A stretch of 43,663 nt of DNA from Amphibacillus jilinensis Y1 (GCF_000306965.1 NZ_JH976444.1:32598-76260); one strand, 5' to 3'. Counted from the stretch's first letter, positions 23,255-31,006 are shown. The notes: a model not told the origin generated them from the letters alone. Translations and numbers: made by a program.

Positions 23255-24133
23255 TTACAAATCTAATCCTTCAATTTCTTCTACGTCCTCTGTCGTTGGT
23301 TCAGAGGCATCTTCTTCATAAAATTGTATCGCTAACTCCGATAAGGTTCCATCAGCTCTCATTTCTTCAAGCACTTCATTAATAACTTCAGTCAATCGAT
23401 CTTCATCCTTTTTCATCACAATAGCCTGCTCAGTAGGATGGAATTTTAAATCTGGATGGATCATAATATCAAAATCAGGGAATGCAGCCACACCAAATGT
23501 TGACAAATAATAATCATTGACAATTACATCCGTACGACCCGTGGAAACATCACGTAAGTAAGCCTCATTATTGGCATTACCATAAGTAACAACTTCAGCA
23601 CCGTAATGTTCGGCAATTTGACTATAAATCGTTGTTGCGCCACCACCTGCTTTTTTTCCATCTAAATCTTCAAGACTGTGAATACCGGAATAATCACTTT
23701 CTCTTACCACCATCGTTGAATAAGAATACTTGTAAGGTTCTGAAAAATTAAATTGTTGCTTACGATTATCGGTCGCTTCAATATCATTAGCGGCTAAATC
23801 AATCCGGCCACTATCAATCGCTGGTAACATACTATCAATACTCATTTCTTCAAATTGAACCTCTACATTTAATCGGTCTGCAATTTCTCGAATCACTTCT
23901 ACATCATAACCTGTTAACTGGTCTTGATCATCATAATAAGAAGCATTAATAAGTGTTCCAGAAGTCGCTACTGTAATCTCTCCAGATGCTTCGATCTCAC
24001 TCCACAAGTCATCGCCTTGGGTAGTTTCATCTTCACCACCTTGAGTATCCGTTTCGTTATCTTGCTCAGTTCCACACGCTGCCAATAAAAATACAGCAAA
24101 TAATAGTAACATTAATGTCTTTTTCATACGCAT
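23255..24133 (-). CDS. Amino acid ABC transporter substrate-binding lipoprotein
   Basis: A 292-aa solute-binding lipoprotein. The signal sequence ends in the lipobox LLAAC (C20 after about 19 residues), followed by an acidic, low-complexity linker (TEQDNETDTQGGEDETTQGD). The domain then has the SBP family-3 features: ITVATSGTLINASYYDDQDQ, LTGYDVEVIREIADRLNVEV and GRIDLAANDIEATDNRKQQF (about 110-130). The C-terminus is a long acidic tail (EEDASEPTTEDVEEIEGLDL). The start at 24133 sits seven bases after GGGGGA; a start 15 bases upstream would overlap that site. The gene is first in a two-gene operon with the permease. The ligand is probably a polar amino acid such as cystine, but this is not certain. 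Confidence 0.88.
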   Translation of the reverse strand: MRMKKTLMLLLFAVFLLAACGTEQDNETDTQGGEDETTQGDDLWSEIEASGEITVATSGTLINASYYDDQDQLTGYDVEVIREIADRLNVEVQFEEMSIDSMLPAIDSGRIDLAANDIEATDNRKQQFNFSEPYKYSYSTMVVRESDYSGIHSLEDLDGKKAGGGATTIYSQIAEHYGAEVVTYGNANNEAYLRDVSTGRTDVIVNDYYLSTFGVAAFPDFDIMIHPDLKFHPTEQAIVMKKDEDRLTEVINEVLEEMRADGTLSELAIQFYEEDASEPTTEDVEEIEGLDL

Positions 24134-24320
24134 TTTTTGGTCCCCCATTTATTTTTTTATTTGATTCTGTTATAAAAGATAACAGTTTTTGTCTATTAAA
24201 TCAAGAAAAAACAGCTCTGTATTATATTTTTTATCGATATCTGTTATATAACATAATAATGCACCGCCTTTGTTTTATGTCACAGAATGTTCAAAATTAA
24301 TTTTCACAGCTAAATTTAAA
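24134..24320. other. Divergent intergenic region between the binding protein and pfeT
   Basis: Very AT-rich. CTGTTAT/ATAACAG (24167-24185) is a small hairpin within the expected leader of the minus-strand transporter operon, and a T-run follows it on the plus strand only. No open frame is convincing. The pfeT promoter and its two metal-regulator boxes lie just to the right. Confidence 0.45.
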
Positions 24321-24348
24321 TTGTCTTATAATAAATTTATGATATAAT
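24321..24348 (+). promoter_or_regulatory. Sigma-A promoter of pfeT
   Basis: TTGTCT (24321-24326), a 16-base spacer and TATAAT (24343-24348). The PerR-type box begins five bases further on, over the expected transcription start. Confidence 0.72.
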
Positions 24349-24352
24349 CTAA

Positions 24353-24367
24353 TTATAATAATTATTA
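24353..24367 (+). promoter_or_regulatory. PerR box of pfeT
   Basis: TTATAATAATTATTA matches the PerR consensus TTATAAT-N-ATTATAA at all but one position. Its place just after the -10 box fits repression that is relieved by peroxide. Confidence 0.75.
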
Positions 24368-24419
24368 TTTAATATAACTAAATAAACCTTTATATATCAA
24401 TGAATTAGGTCAATATTAA

Positions 24420-24434
24420 TGATTATTATTATCA
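24420..24434 (+). promoter_or_regulatory. Fur-type box upstream of pfeT
   Basis: TGATTATTATTATCA differs from the 7-1-7 Fur box TGATAAT-N-ATTATCA at one position. In B. subtilis pfeT is repressed by PerR and activated by iron-bound Fur. Here the Fur-like site lies downstream of the promoter, which would fit repression better than activation, so its sign is unclear. Confidence 0.6.
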
Positions 24435-24451
24435 ATTAAAAAAGGAGTTGA

Positions 24452-26389
24452 TTGTTTTTGCTTTCTTTAACTAAAATTATTCTAAATAATAATCAGATTC
24501 ATTCTCAATTAGAACGAAATATTTTTTCTGGTATTAAACACCATTCGGAACTTATAGCTTCACTTATCAGTGGGGGGTTAATCATTACTGCTTGGTTGTT
24601 CACTTCATCTCTATCTGAATTTATGTGGATAACGATACATTTAGCTGCTTTTACAATTGGTGGCTTTGCCAAAGCAAAACAAGGCATTCTTGATACATTT
24701 AACAACAAAACATTAAATGTGGAGTTGCTAATGATTTTAGCAGCAATTGGCTCTGCCACGATTGGTTATTGGGCAGAAGGTGCCATCCTGATCTTTATTT
24801 TCTCCCTATCTGGCGCATTAGAAACATACACACTTCAAAAAAGTGAACGCGACCTTTCAGCATTATTAAAATTACAACCCGATACAGCTTTAAGAATTAA
24901 TGATGGTGAAGAAACGGTCGTGTTAATCGAAGATTTGATAATTGGCGACTCCCTTCTAATCAAGCCAGGGGAACGTGTGGCTGCGGACGGTATTATAACA
25001 ACAGGTCGATCGACTGTTGATGAAAGCGCCCTAACAGGGGAATCGATCCCCGTCGAAAAATCAATTGGTGATCATGTCTACGCAGGCACAATCAATAAAA
25101 GCGGTCGCTTAACGATGGAGGTGACCACGGAAGCAAGTCAATCTTTTGTCCAAAAAATTATGGCATTGGTTCAACATGCTCAAAATGAAAAATCACCCTC
25201 GCAACTATTTATTGAACGTTTTGAAAGTATTTATGTCAAATCGGTATTAACATTGGTTGGTATGATGATCGTTCTACCTTACTTTCTGTGGGGATGGAGT
25301 TTTACTGATACCATTTATCGGGCGATGATTTTACTTGTGGTAGCTTCACCGTGTGCATTGGTCGCTGCCATTACACCTGCAACACTATCGACGATTTCCA
25401 ATGGCGCTCGGCAAGGTATCTTATTCAAAAGTGGTGTTTTTATAGAAAATTTAGCACATGTTAAAGCCATTGCTTTTGATAAAACGGGGACATTGACCAT
25501 GGGGACACCGAAGGTTACTGATTTCCTAGTCAAACCTGGAGAAGCTAAAGAAGAAATTATGAAAAAGATTAAAGAAATTGAAACAGGATCATCTCATCCG
25601 TTGGCAGAAGCCATTGTTCAATATGCTGAAACTTACGAAACACCTGAACAGACTATAGAAATTAATGAAATGATAGAAGAGACTGGCATCGGTATTAGAG
25701 CTGTAGTCAATCAAGAGTCATGGGCTATTGGAAATCAAAAAATAGTCAAGACAGGGCAGCAAGATAACTGGTTTGAAGAAGCGGTGATACAGTTAACCAC
25801 TGAAGCAAAAACACTTGTATTTGTGACACGCCAAGATGAAGTCATCGCTATTCTGGCATTAAAAGATCAAATCCGCCAAGATACAATTGAAGCGATTCGC
25901 GCCTTTAAAGCTAGTGGTATTCATACAGTTATGCTTACTGGGGATCACAAGAAAACAGCCCAAGCGATTGCTAATGAAATAAAAATTGACCAATATATTG
26001 CCAATTGCATGCCAGATGATAAAGTTCATGCATTAAAGGAATTACAGAGTAAGTATACATCGGTGATGATGATCGGTGATGGTATTAACGATGCCCCTGC
26101 TCTTGCTACAGCGGATATTGGGGTTGCAATGGGTGCAGGCACTGATGTTGCAATAGAAACAGCAGATATCATTTTAATAAAAAATAAGCTTGAAAAGATG
26201 TCCCATGCCCATAAATTGTCAAACCGAATGAATCGCATTATTAAGCAAAATGTCTTTTTCTCTATTAGCGTCATTCTAGTATTGATTGTCTCTAATCTTT
26301 TACAAGTTATTAATTTACCTTTAGGCGTTATCGGTCATGAAGGAAGTACGATTCTTGTCATTCTCAACGGATTACGCATGTTAAAATAA
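24452..26389 (+). CDS. pfeT: P1B-4-type metal efflux ATPase, PfeT/ZosA-like
   Basis: A 645-aa heavy-metal P-type ATPase without an N-terminal metal-binding domain. Motifs in order are TGES (195-198), the membrane motif SPC (299-301, in VVASPCALVAAI), the phosphorylation site DKTGTLT (343-349), the HP motif in SSHPLAEA, MLTGDHKKTAQAIA, and GDGINDAPAL. The last helix carries HEGST (629-633). SPC with HEGST defines the P1B-4 class, to which the B. subtilis Fe(II) exporter PfeT belongs. PerR- and Fur-type boxes upstream support iron efflux under peroxide or iron stress; cobalt or zinc are less likely. No ATG is available at the N-terminus: TTG 24452 or TTG 24458 follows AAAGGAG. The gene is a single unit. 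Confidence 0.88.
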   Translation: MFLLSLTKIILNNNQIHSQLERNIFSGIKHHSELIASLISGGLIITAWLFTSSLSEFMWITIHLAAFTIGGFAKAKQGILDTFNNKTLNVELLMILAAIGSATIGYWAEGAILIFIFSLSGALETYTLQKSERDLSALLKLQPDTALRINDGEETVVLIEDLIIGDSLLIKPGERVAADGIITTGRSTVDESALTGESIPVEKSIGDHVYAGTINKSGRLTMEVTTEASQSFVQKIMALVQHAQNEKSPSQLFIERFESIYVKSVLTLVGMMIVLPYFLWGWSFTDTIYRAMILLVVASPCALVAAITPATLSTISNGARQGILFKSGVFIENLAHVKAIAFDKTGTLTMGTPKVTDFLVKPGEAKEEIMKKIKEIETGSSHPLAEAIVQYAETYETPEQTIEINEMIEETGIGIRAVVNQESWAIGNQKIVKTGQQDNWFEEAVIQLTTEAKTLVFVTRQDEVIAILALKDQIRQDTIEAIRAFKASGIHTVMLTGDHKKTAQAIANEIKIDQYIANCMPDDKVHALKELQSKYTSVMMIGDGINDAPALATADIGVAMGAGTDVAIETADIILIKNKLEKMSHAHKLSNRMNRIIKQNVFFSISVILVLIVSNLLQVINLPLGVIGHEGSTILVILNGLRMLK

Positions 26390-26445
26390 CAAAATAACCT
26401 TCTCTACTTTCATTTGATACCTAAAGAAGGGCTAACTTATTGATA

Positions 26446-26481
26446 GAAAGCTAAACATATAAGGCATTATGTTTAGCTTTC
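26446..26481. terminator. Shared hairpin between pfeT and hxlR
   Basis: GAAAGCTAAACATA (26446-26459) and TATGTTTAGCTTTC (26468-26481) are perfect 14-bp arms. The genes converge here and the hairpin can serve both, although neither side has a long T-run. Confidence 0.65.
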
Positions 26482-26486
26482 CCTAC

Positions 26487-26837
26487 CTATCCCTGCGCTT
26501 CATTAGCTGACCGTTTTCGGATTATTTCTGTATGTTGTCTCCCCCATTGATGCATAGCTTCTAATATAGGTTTCAAAGTCTCGCCATACACGGTGATTGT
26601 ATATTCAACTTTAGGTGGTACCTCCGGGTAAACCTTCCTACTAATAATGCCTTCTTCTTCTAATTCACGCAATTGCTTCGTTAGCATCTTCTGCGTTACA
26701 TTCGGAATACGACGCTTAAGTTCATTAAAACGCAGCGTGCCCTCACTCAGTAAATGCAACAAAATAATTGGTTTCCATTTGCCCACTAATATATTTAAAG
26801 CATCACTCACTTGACATGCATCAGGTTCAATTGTCAT
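26487..26837 (-). CDS. HxlR-family regulator with N-terminal cysteine (YodB/CatR type)
   Basis: A 116-aa winged-helix regulator. The N-terminus TIEPDACQVSDALNILVGKW has a single cysteine at position 8, in the place of the redox-sensing cysteine of YodB (C6) and CatR (C7). The HxlR core follows: KWKPIILLHLL, RFNELKRRIPNVTQKMLTKQ and LEEEGIISRKVYPEVPPKVE. The start ATG at 26837 is preceded by GGGAGGGAG; an in-frame extension upstream enters Repeat A. It is divergent from a flavin oxidoreductase operon, which it probably represses. YodB and CatR control quinone- and azo-reductases in the same layout. The inducer is inferred to be an electrophile or quinone. Confidence 0.85.
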   Translation of the reverse strand: MTIEPDACQVSDALNILVGKWKPIILLHLLSEGTLRFNELKRRIPNVTQKMLTKQLRELEEEGIISRKVYPEVPPKVEYTITVYGETLKPILEAMHQWGRQHTEIIRKRSANEAQG

Positions 26838-26872
26838 TATTCTCCCTCCCCTCAAGTATGTGTAGATATTAT

Positions 26873-27030
26873 TCATCACAGATAAGCGCCCGTAAAACAC
26901 CCGTCTCAAACTTGAACGTAGCGCTCATCGATTTAGGCGCGAGCTAACCACCACTAATGTCCTGCTTCACTCAACCAATACTCAATCGGTGAGGAACGAA
27001 GACGTCCACTGGGTCAGGGTTCGCTTTATT
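26873..27030 (-). repeat. Repeat A, copy 9 (inverted, full length)
   Basis: On the minus strand it begins near 27030 with AATAAAGCGAACCCTGACCC, continues with CACCGATTGAGTATTGGTTG, AGTGAAGCAGGACATTAG, CGCGCCTAAATCGATGAGCG and AGACGGGTGTTTTACGGGCG, and ends CTTATCTGTGATGAA at 26873. It fills most of the gap between hxlR and the oxidoreductase operon. Confidence 0.88.
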
Positions 27031-27073
27031 GACATGACAAAGCAGATCTTAATAGTATCTTTTAGGATACTAT
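27029..27073 (+). promoter_or_regulatory. Promoter and likely HxlR operator of the flavin oxidoreductase operon
   Basis: TTGACA (27029-27034) and TAGTAT (27053-27058) are spaced by 18 bases. The -10 box lies inside the perfect 8-bp inverted repeat ATAGTATC-TTTTAG-GATACTAT (27052-27073). The dyad at the promoter of the neighbouring operon is the likely HxlR-family binding site. The -35 box begins in the edge of Repeat A copy 9. Confidence 0.65.
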
Positions 27074-27154
27074 ACCACTTAAATGTACGTACTTACAAAA
27101 AAACGGTTTATCACTTAAAATAGGGTACTATAAATATAAAGAAAGGTTGATAAG

Positions 27155-28219
27155 ATGGAACAATACAGGATAAATAAAGATGCTGGCTTAGAATTTGGTA
27201 TCTACTCACTGGGTGATCATTTAGCTAACCCCAATAATGGCAAACGGATTTCTGCTTCACAGAGACTACATGAGATCATTACGTTTGCTCAATTAGCTGA
27301 TCAGGCTGGCTTGGACTTCTTTAGCGTAGGCGAAAGCCATCAACCGTATTTCACGACACAGGCACATGCCGTTGTGTTAGGTGCAATTGCTCAAGCAACA
27401 AGGAATATTAAAATCGGCAGTTCTTCAACAATTATTAGTACGTCTGATCCCGTTCGTGTTTATGAAAATTTCGCTACCCTTGACCTTATTTCACAGGGAC
27501 GAACAGAAATCATAGCTGGTCGAGCATCTCGTGTAGGATTATTTGATTTACTCGGTTATAACCTTAATGACTATGAAGCTTTATTTGAAGAAAAATTTGA
27601 ACTCTTATTGAAAATCAATAAACAAAAGATTATCAATTGGGAAGGACAATTCCGTCCACCATTACAAAATGCTGAAGTATTACCACGCCCACTCAATCAT
27701 ACATTACCAATCTGGCGAGCAGTTGGTGGTCATTCAGCAAGTGCGATTAAAGCAGGTAGACAAGGGGTTCCTATGTTCTTGGCTCATTTAGGCGGTCCAG
27801 TGACTACCTTTAAACAAACGATAGATGCATACCGCGAGGCGGCAAGCGAAAGTGGCCATGATCCAGAGCAACTTCCTGTTGCTACAGCAGGGTTCTTTTA
27901 TGCCGCTGAAACCTCGCAACAAGCCTTAAAAGACTTATACCCTCATATTAATGAAGGGATGAAAAAAACAAATGGACAAGGCTTCCCAAAACAGCACTTT
28001 GCTCAAGGTATTGAACGCCATAATGTCATGAATATCGGAAGTCCGCAACAAATCATTGAAAAAATACTTTATCAGCATGAAATGTTTAATCATCAACGCT
28101 ATATTGCACAAATTGATTTTGGTGGCATGCCATTCGATCAATTGCAGCGAAACATCGATATCATTGGTTCTGAAATTTTACCAGCTATACGCAAGTACAC
28201 CAGAAAAAACGATAACTGA
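27155..28219 (+). CDS. LLM-class flavin-dependent oxidoreductase (luciferase-like)
   Basis: A 354-aa protein of the bacterial luciferase-like TIM-barrel family, which uses reduced FMN. Visible segments are LEFGIYSLGDHLAN at the N-terminus, FAQLADQAGLDFFSVGESHQ (about 46-65), IKIGSSSTIISTSDPVRVYE (near 90-109), IIAGRASRVG and PIWRAVGGHSASAIKAGRQG. The C-terminal FGGMPFDQLQRNIDIIG is also typical. It starts with ATG 27155 after AAAGGTTG. It is followed 54 bases later by an FMN reductase that could supply FMNH2. The adjacent HxlR regulator suggests induction by reactive compounds. The substrate is unknown. Confidence 0.88.
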   Translation: MEQYRINKDAGLEFGIYSLGDHLANPNNGKRISASQRLHEIITFAQLADQAGLDFFSVGESHQPYFTTQAHAVVLGAIAQATRNIKIGSSSTIISTSDPVRVYENFATLDLISQGRTEIIAGRASRVGLFDLLGYNLNDYEALFEEKFELLLKINKQKIINWEGQFRPPLQNAEVLPRPLNHTLPIWRAVGGHSASAIKAGRQGVPMFLAHLGGPVTTFKQTIDAYREAASESGHDPEQLPVATAGFFYAAETSQQALKDLYPHINEGMKKTNGQGFPKQHFAQGIERHNVMNIGSPQQIIEKILYQHEMFNHQRYIAQIDFGGMPFDQLQRNIDIIGSEILPAIRKYTRKNDN

Positions 28220-28273
28220 TTACTTTTCACTCGTTCATATAAAGCTAGAAAGTTAAGGAGTTGACGTTATATT

Positions 28274-28840
28274 ATGAATATAGTAGCACTATCCGGTTCT
28301 AATGTCGGAACAAAAACAAAAATCGCAATAGATTACGCGGTCGATAAATTAAAAGAAACTGAAGAAAACCAGCAAATGGTTACACTTGATTTATCAGCGT
28401 ACGATATTCAATTTAGTGATGGGCGAAATTATTTAGATTATAAAGGGGATACCGCATACGTAGCTAAAACAATTATGGAAGCTGATGTAATTATTATAGG
28501 AACACCCATTTTTCAAGCATCTATTCCTGCATCATTAAAAAACATTTTTGATTTACTCCCAACAGATGGCTTGCGTGATAAAATTGTTAGTATGATTGTT
28601 ACAGCTGGCTCACAGCGACACTATCTAGTAGCTGAAATGCAACTCAAACCTATTTTAAATTACATGAAAGCACATGTCGTTGAAAACTATGTTTTTATTG
28701 AGGAGAAAGATTATCACATGAAGGAAATAATTAATGATGATGTTTTCTTACGCATTGATCGTTTACTTGAGGATACCTTCACTTTATCTGAAGTCTACCA
28801 AGACGTTCAAAAGAAAAAAGACGCAGCTTATGGATTTTAA
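28274..28840 (+). CDS. NADPH-dependent FMN reductase family protein
   Basis: A 188-aa flavodoxin-fold protein of the SsuE-like class. The FMN phosphate loop is ALSGSNVGTKTKIAID (about 5-20). IIGTPIFQASIPASLKNIFD (about 75-94) contains the substrate- and dimer-contact region of FMN reductases, and MIVTAGSQRHYLVAEMQLKP is the third flavin loop. It probably reduces FMN for the upstream luciferase-like oxidoreductase, forming a two-component monooxygenase. The start ATG follows AAGGAG at 11 bases. Repeat A copy 10 and Repeat C follow downstream. Confidence 0.85.
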   Translation: MNIVALSGSNVGTKTKIAIDYAVDKLKETEENQQMVTLDLSAYDIQFSDGRNYLDYKGDTAYVAKTIMEADVIIIGTPIFQASIPASLKNIFDLLPTDGLRDKIVSMIVTAGSQRHYLVAEMQLKPILNYMKAHVVENYVFIEEKDYHMKEIINDDVFLRIDRLLEDTFTLSEVYQDVQKKKDAAYGF

Positions 28841-28886
28841 TCACTTCAATCAACTATTATCGACCTACTCAACATTCATTTTCATC

Positions 28887-28940
28887 ATGAAATGAACCAC
28901 CAATCAGTGGGCGTTTTACGCATGATTGTCTACGATAAAG
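28887..28940 (+). repeat. Repeat A, copy 10 (short, internally deleted form)
   Basis: ATGAAATGAACCACCAATCA with GTGGGCGTTTTACGCATGAT and TGTCTACGATAAAG: the head is fused to the tail at GTGGGCGTTTT, as in copy 1. It lies five bases from the outer arm of Repeat C. Confidence 0.75.
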
Positions 28941-28944
28941 CAAG

Positions 28945-29252
28945 CAAGAGGTTGGGACAAAAGTAAAAGACGTAAGATCAGTTGCGAATGATCCGTTTGT
29001 TTTGTGAATGGATTATTCGTCTTTATTATATTAAAACGAATGATATCAAATAGCTGAGGAAATATGCGACACTCTAGCGGGAACAGCACGAGCTGAAGAT
29101 CCATTCAGTAAAGCGCTTTTGGCTTTACTGAATTAGCTGAAGCCGTGCCCGCAGAAAGGGAGTATATTTCCTCTGCGGGTATGTGATAAACCTACACATT
29201 CTAACATCATTCGTATTTGGAGAGCATATTTTTGTTATGTCCCGGCCTCTTG
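28945..29252. repeat. Repeat C: nested palindromic element enclosing Repeat B
   Basis: The outer arms CAAGAGGTTGGGACA (28945-28959) and TGTCCCGGCCTCTTG (29238-29252) pair fully if two G-T pairs are allowed. Inside lie a hairpin CGAATGATCC/GGATTATTCG (about 28985-29019), middle arms ACGAATGAT/ATCATTCGT (29036-29044, 29206-29214), and then Repeat B copy 3. The AGAGGNYGGGACA outer motif is common between genes in Bacillales. No coding frame is convincing, and the element fills the gap between the FMN reductase and yfkH. Confidence 0.8.
29056..29173 (+). repeat. Repeat B, copy 3
   Basis: The outer arms GAGGAAATAT (29056-29065) and ATATTTCCTC (29164-29173) pair perfectly. Inside are CTCTAGCGGGAACAGCAC, the fixed flank GAGCTGAAGATCCA, an apical stem TTCAGTAAAGC/GCTTTACTGAA (11 bp, 7-base loop), the flank TTAGCTGAAGCC and GTGCCCGCAGAAAGGGAG. 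The apical and outer stems are unlike those of copies 1 and 2 but pair fully. Confidence 0.85.
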
Positions 29253-29275
29253 TGTTTTTACAGTATCAAACCACT

Positions 29276-30115
29276 TTACTTTCGCCCACGATAGGCAGCA
29301 ACCATCGCATTAATTTCACCACCGGTAATAATTATGATACCAGAGATATAAAACCAAATCATCAAGACAATCACACCACCTAAGCTCCCGTACGTAGCCG
29401 AGAAATCGCCCATCGTATTGACATAAAAAGAAAAACCAAGTGAAGAAGCTTGCCAACCTAATGTAGCAAATAACGCTCCAAATAATGTATCTTTTATATA
29501 AACTTTCGTATTCGGCGCCAAACGATACAAATAGAGAAAAACAATAAAGAAAACAGAAGATGAAATGACCCACCTTAACGTATTCCATATCCCAATAAAC
29601 TCTTCACTCGCACCGAAAAAGGAAAAAATGTACAGACCAATCATCCGACCAAACACAGGTAGCAGTAAGGCAACTACAATAAGTATTAGCACTGAAATTA
29701 ATAATGATATCGCAATTAATCTTCCAACTATAAAAGAACGATTTTCTTCAACACCGTACGCCTTGTTTAAGGCGCGCATAATGGCATTGATGCCATTAGA
29801 AGCTGACCAAACCGTCCCAATAATACCTAAAGATAATAATCCACCGCTACTTGATTGAACCACTTGATCTAAGTTATTTTCAATCAATGCCATCGAATCG
29901 CCTGGAATGTACGTCCGCATCATATTCATTATTTCTTGATAATCAATTGGCAAATAACCAAGCAAGGTCACTAAAAAAATCAGTAGTGGGAATAGAGAAA
30001 GTAAAAAAAAGTAAGATAACTGTGCAGATAAACTAGTAACTTCATCATTTGAAAAACGTTTAAATAATGCTAATATAAAGGTTTTAACCGAATCAAAATA
30101 GTTATTTTTAGCCAT
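29276..30115 (-). CDS. yfkH: YihY/BrkB-family membrane protein, YfkH
   Basis: A 279-aa integral membrane protein of the YihY/UPF0761 family (formerly called ribonuclease BN). It has about six helices. LSAQLSYFFLLSLFPLLIFLV near residues 29-50 and GTVWSASNGINAIMRALNKA near 100-119 are family hallmarks. The C-terminus contains YGSLGGVIVLMIWFYISGII and GGEINAM. The function of the family is not established. It is third in the operon yfkJ-yfkI-yfkH, the same order as in B. subtilis, 24 bases after yfkI. The start ATG at 30115 follows a modest site (GGGGG). Confidence 0.87.
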   Translation of the reverse strand: MAKNNYFDSVKTFILALFKRFSNDEVTSLSAQLSYFFLLSLFPLLIFLVTLLGYLPIDYQEIMNMMRTYIPGDSMALIENNLDQVVQSSSGGLLSLGIIGTVWSASNGINAIMRALNKAYGVEENRSFIVGRLIAISLLISVLILIVVALLLPVFGRMIGLYIFSFFGASEEFIGIWNTLRWVISSSVFFIVFLYLYRLAPNTKVYIKDTLFGALFATLGWQASSLGFSFYVNTMGDFSATYGSLGGVIVLMIWFYISGIIIITGGEINAMVAAYRGRK

Positions 30116-30139
30116 ACAACGGCCCCCATTCTTTTGATT

Positions 30140-30427
30140 CTATTTGTGTATTCGTTTTTTTTCAAATTCATCAATTAATAATTCAAATTGCGTCGCCAAA
30201 TGAATGGTTAAATCTAATGTTTGAGTAGTTAATGCAACTGCGCTATTCATCGTTTGAGAACAACGTTGTACGATTTCACTAGGATGAGTAGAAACATATA
30301 CTATACCACGTTTTGCTTCATTAATATTTTTGCTTAATGCAGTTCTTGTTTGTCGGTGTATGAGTGAAAGTGCACCACCTACACATGCACCTACTAATAT
30401 ACTCTTATAAAAAAGACTTTGACGCAT
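30140..30427 (-). CDS. yfkI: Small protein at the yfkI position
   Basis: A 95-aa protein with one short N-terminal hydrophobic segment (YKSILVGACVGGALSLI, about 7-23), probably a membrane anchor, followed by a helical hydrophilic tail (AKRGIVYVSTHPSEIVQRCS). The layout resembles YtxH-like anchored helical proteins. It is named by position: it lies between yfkJ and yfkH as yfkI does in B. subtilis, and sequence identity could not be checked. The start ATG 30427 follows AAAGGAAG; a TTG three bases upstream is less likely. The gap to yfkJ is 17 bases. Confidence 0.7.
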   Translation of the reverse strand: MRQSLFYKSILVGACVGGALSLIHRQTRTALSKNINEAKRGIVYVSTHPSEIVQRCSQTMNSAVALTTQTLDLTIHLATQFELLIDEFEKKRIHK

Positions 30428-30444
30428 CAAGTCACTTCCTTTGA

Positions 30445-30918
30445 TTAATTTAGTTGGTTTGCTTTTTTTATTTCGTCAAGTAAAGCTTGACATCCTGCTT
30501 CTATTAACGCGTAGGTCTGATCAAAATCACCGGTGAAATAGGGATCAGGGACATTTTTCATCGAGGTACTATCTAAATAATCCATAAGTTTAGCAACAGC
30601 AGCAGTGGGTGCCTCTTTCTTTATCGTTGATAAATCTGCAATATTCTGATCATCCATAGCAATAACATAATCAAATGCATCTAAATCCTCTGCTGTAACT
30701 TGCCGCGCTGTAATCCCTTGATAAGAAATTTGTTTTTCATCGAGTTTAGCCTGTGTTCCTTGATGGGGCGATTTGCCTGTGTGCCAAGAACCCATTCCAC
30801 CAGAATCAATCACAAAATGGTCAGATAGGCCTTCCTTTTCAACCAAATGTCTAAAATAGGCCTCAGCCATTGGTGATCGACAGATGTTACCTAAACAAAC
30901 GAATAAAACCTTTATCAT
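30445..30918 (-). CDS. yfkJ: Low-molecular-weight protein-tyrosine phosphatase YfkJ
   Basis: A 157-aa cytoplasmic phosphatase. The P-loop VCLGNICRSPMAEA carries the CX5R signature with nucleophile C8 and R14. The general-acid loop is VPDPYFTGDFDQTY (D about 122). SGGMGSWHTGKSPHQGT is the usual second conserved region. In B. subtilis YfkJ is one of the two low-molecular-weight tyrosine phosphatases and is linked to stress resistance. It is the first gene of the yfkJ-yfkI-yfkH operon, starting at ATG 30918 after AAGGGG at a suitable distance. Confidence 0.93.
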   Translation of the reverse strand: MIKVLFVCLGNICRSPMAEAYFRHLVEKEGLSDHFVIDSGGMGSWHTGKSPHQGTQAKLDEKQISYQGITARQVTAEDLDAFDYVIAMDDQNIADLSTIKKEAPTAAVAKLMDYLDSTSMKNVPDPYFTGDFDQTYALIEAGCQALLDEIKKANQLN

Positions 30919-31006
30919 ACTCTATACCCCTTTTCTTATTTTTTACACGCCAAACTTGACTAGCCTTTATGTAAATGAGCATGTTCACTTTGCTGTTAAA
31001 GTAACA

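Noticed and set aside
24167-24185. CTGTTAT/ATAACAG hairpin as a terminator or riboswitch
   Set aside because: It lies in the leader of the minus-strand transporter operon, has its T-run on the wrong strand and is too short for a riboswitch.
29183-29383. 66-codon open frame at the end of yfkH
   Set aside because: Begins in Repeat C and runs antisense into yfkH; no start signal.
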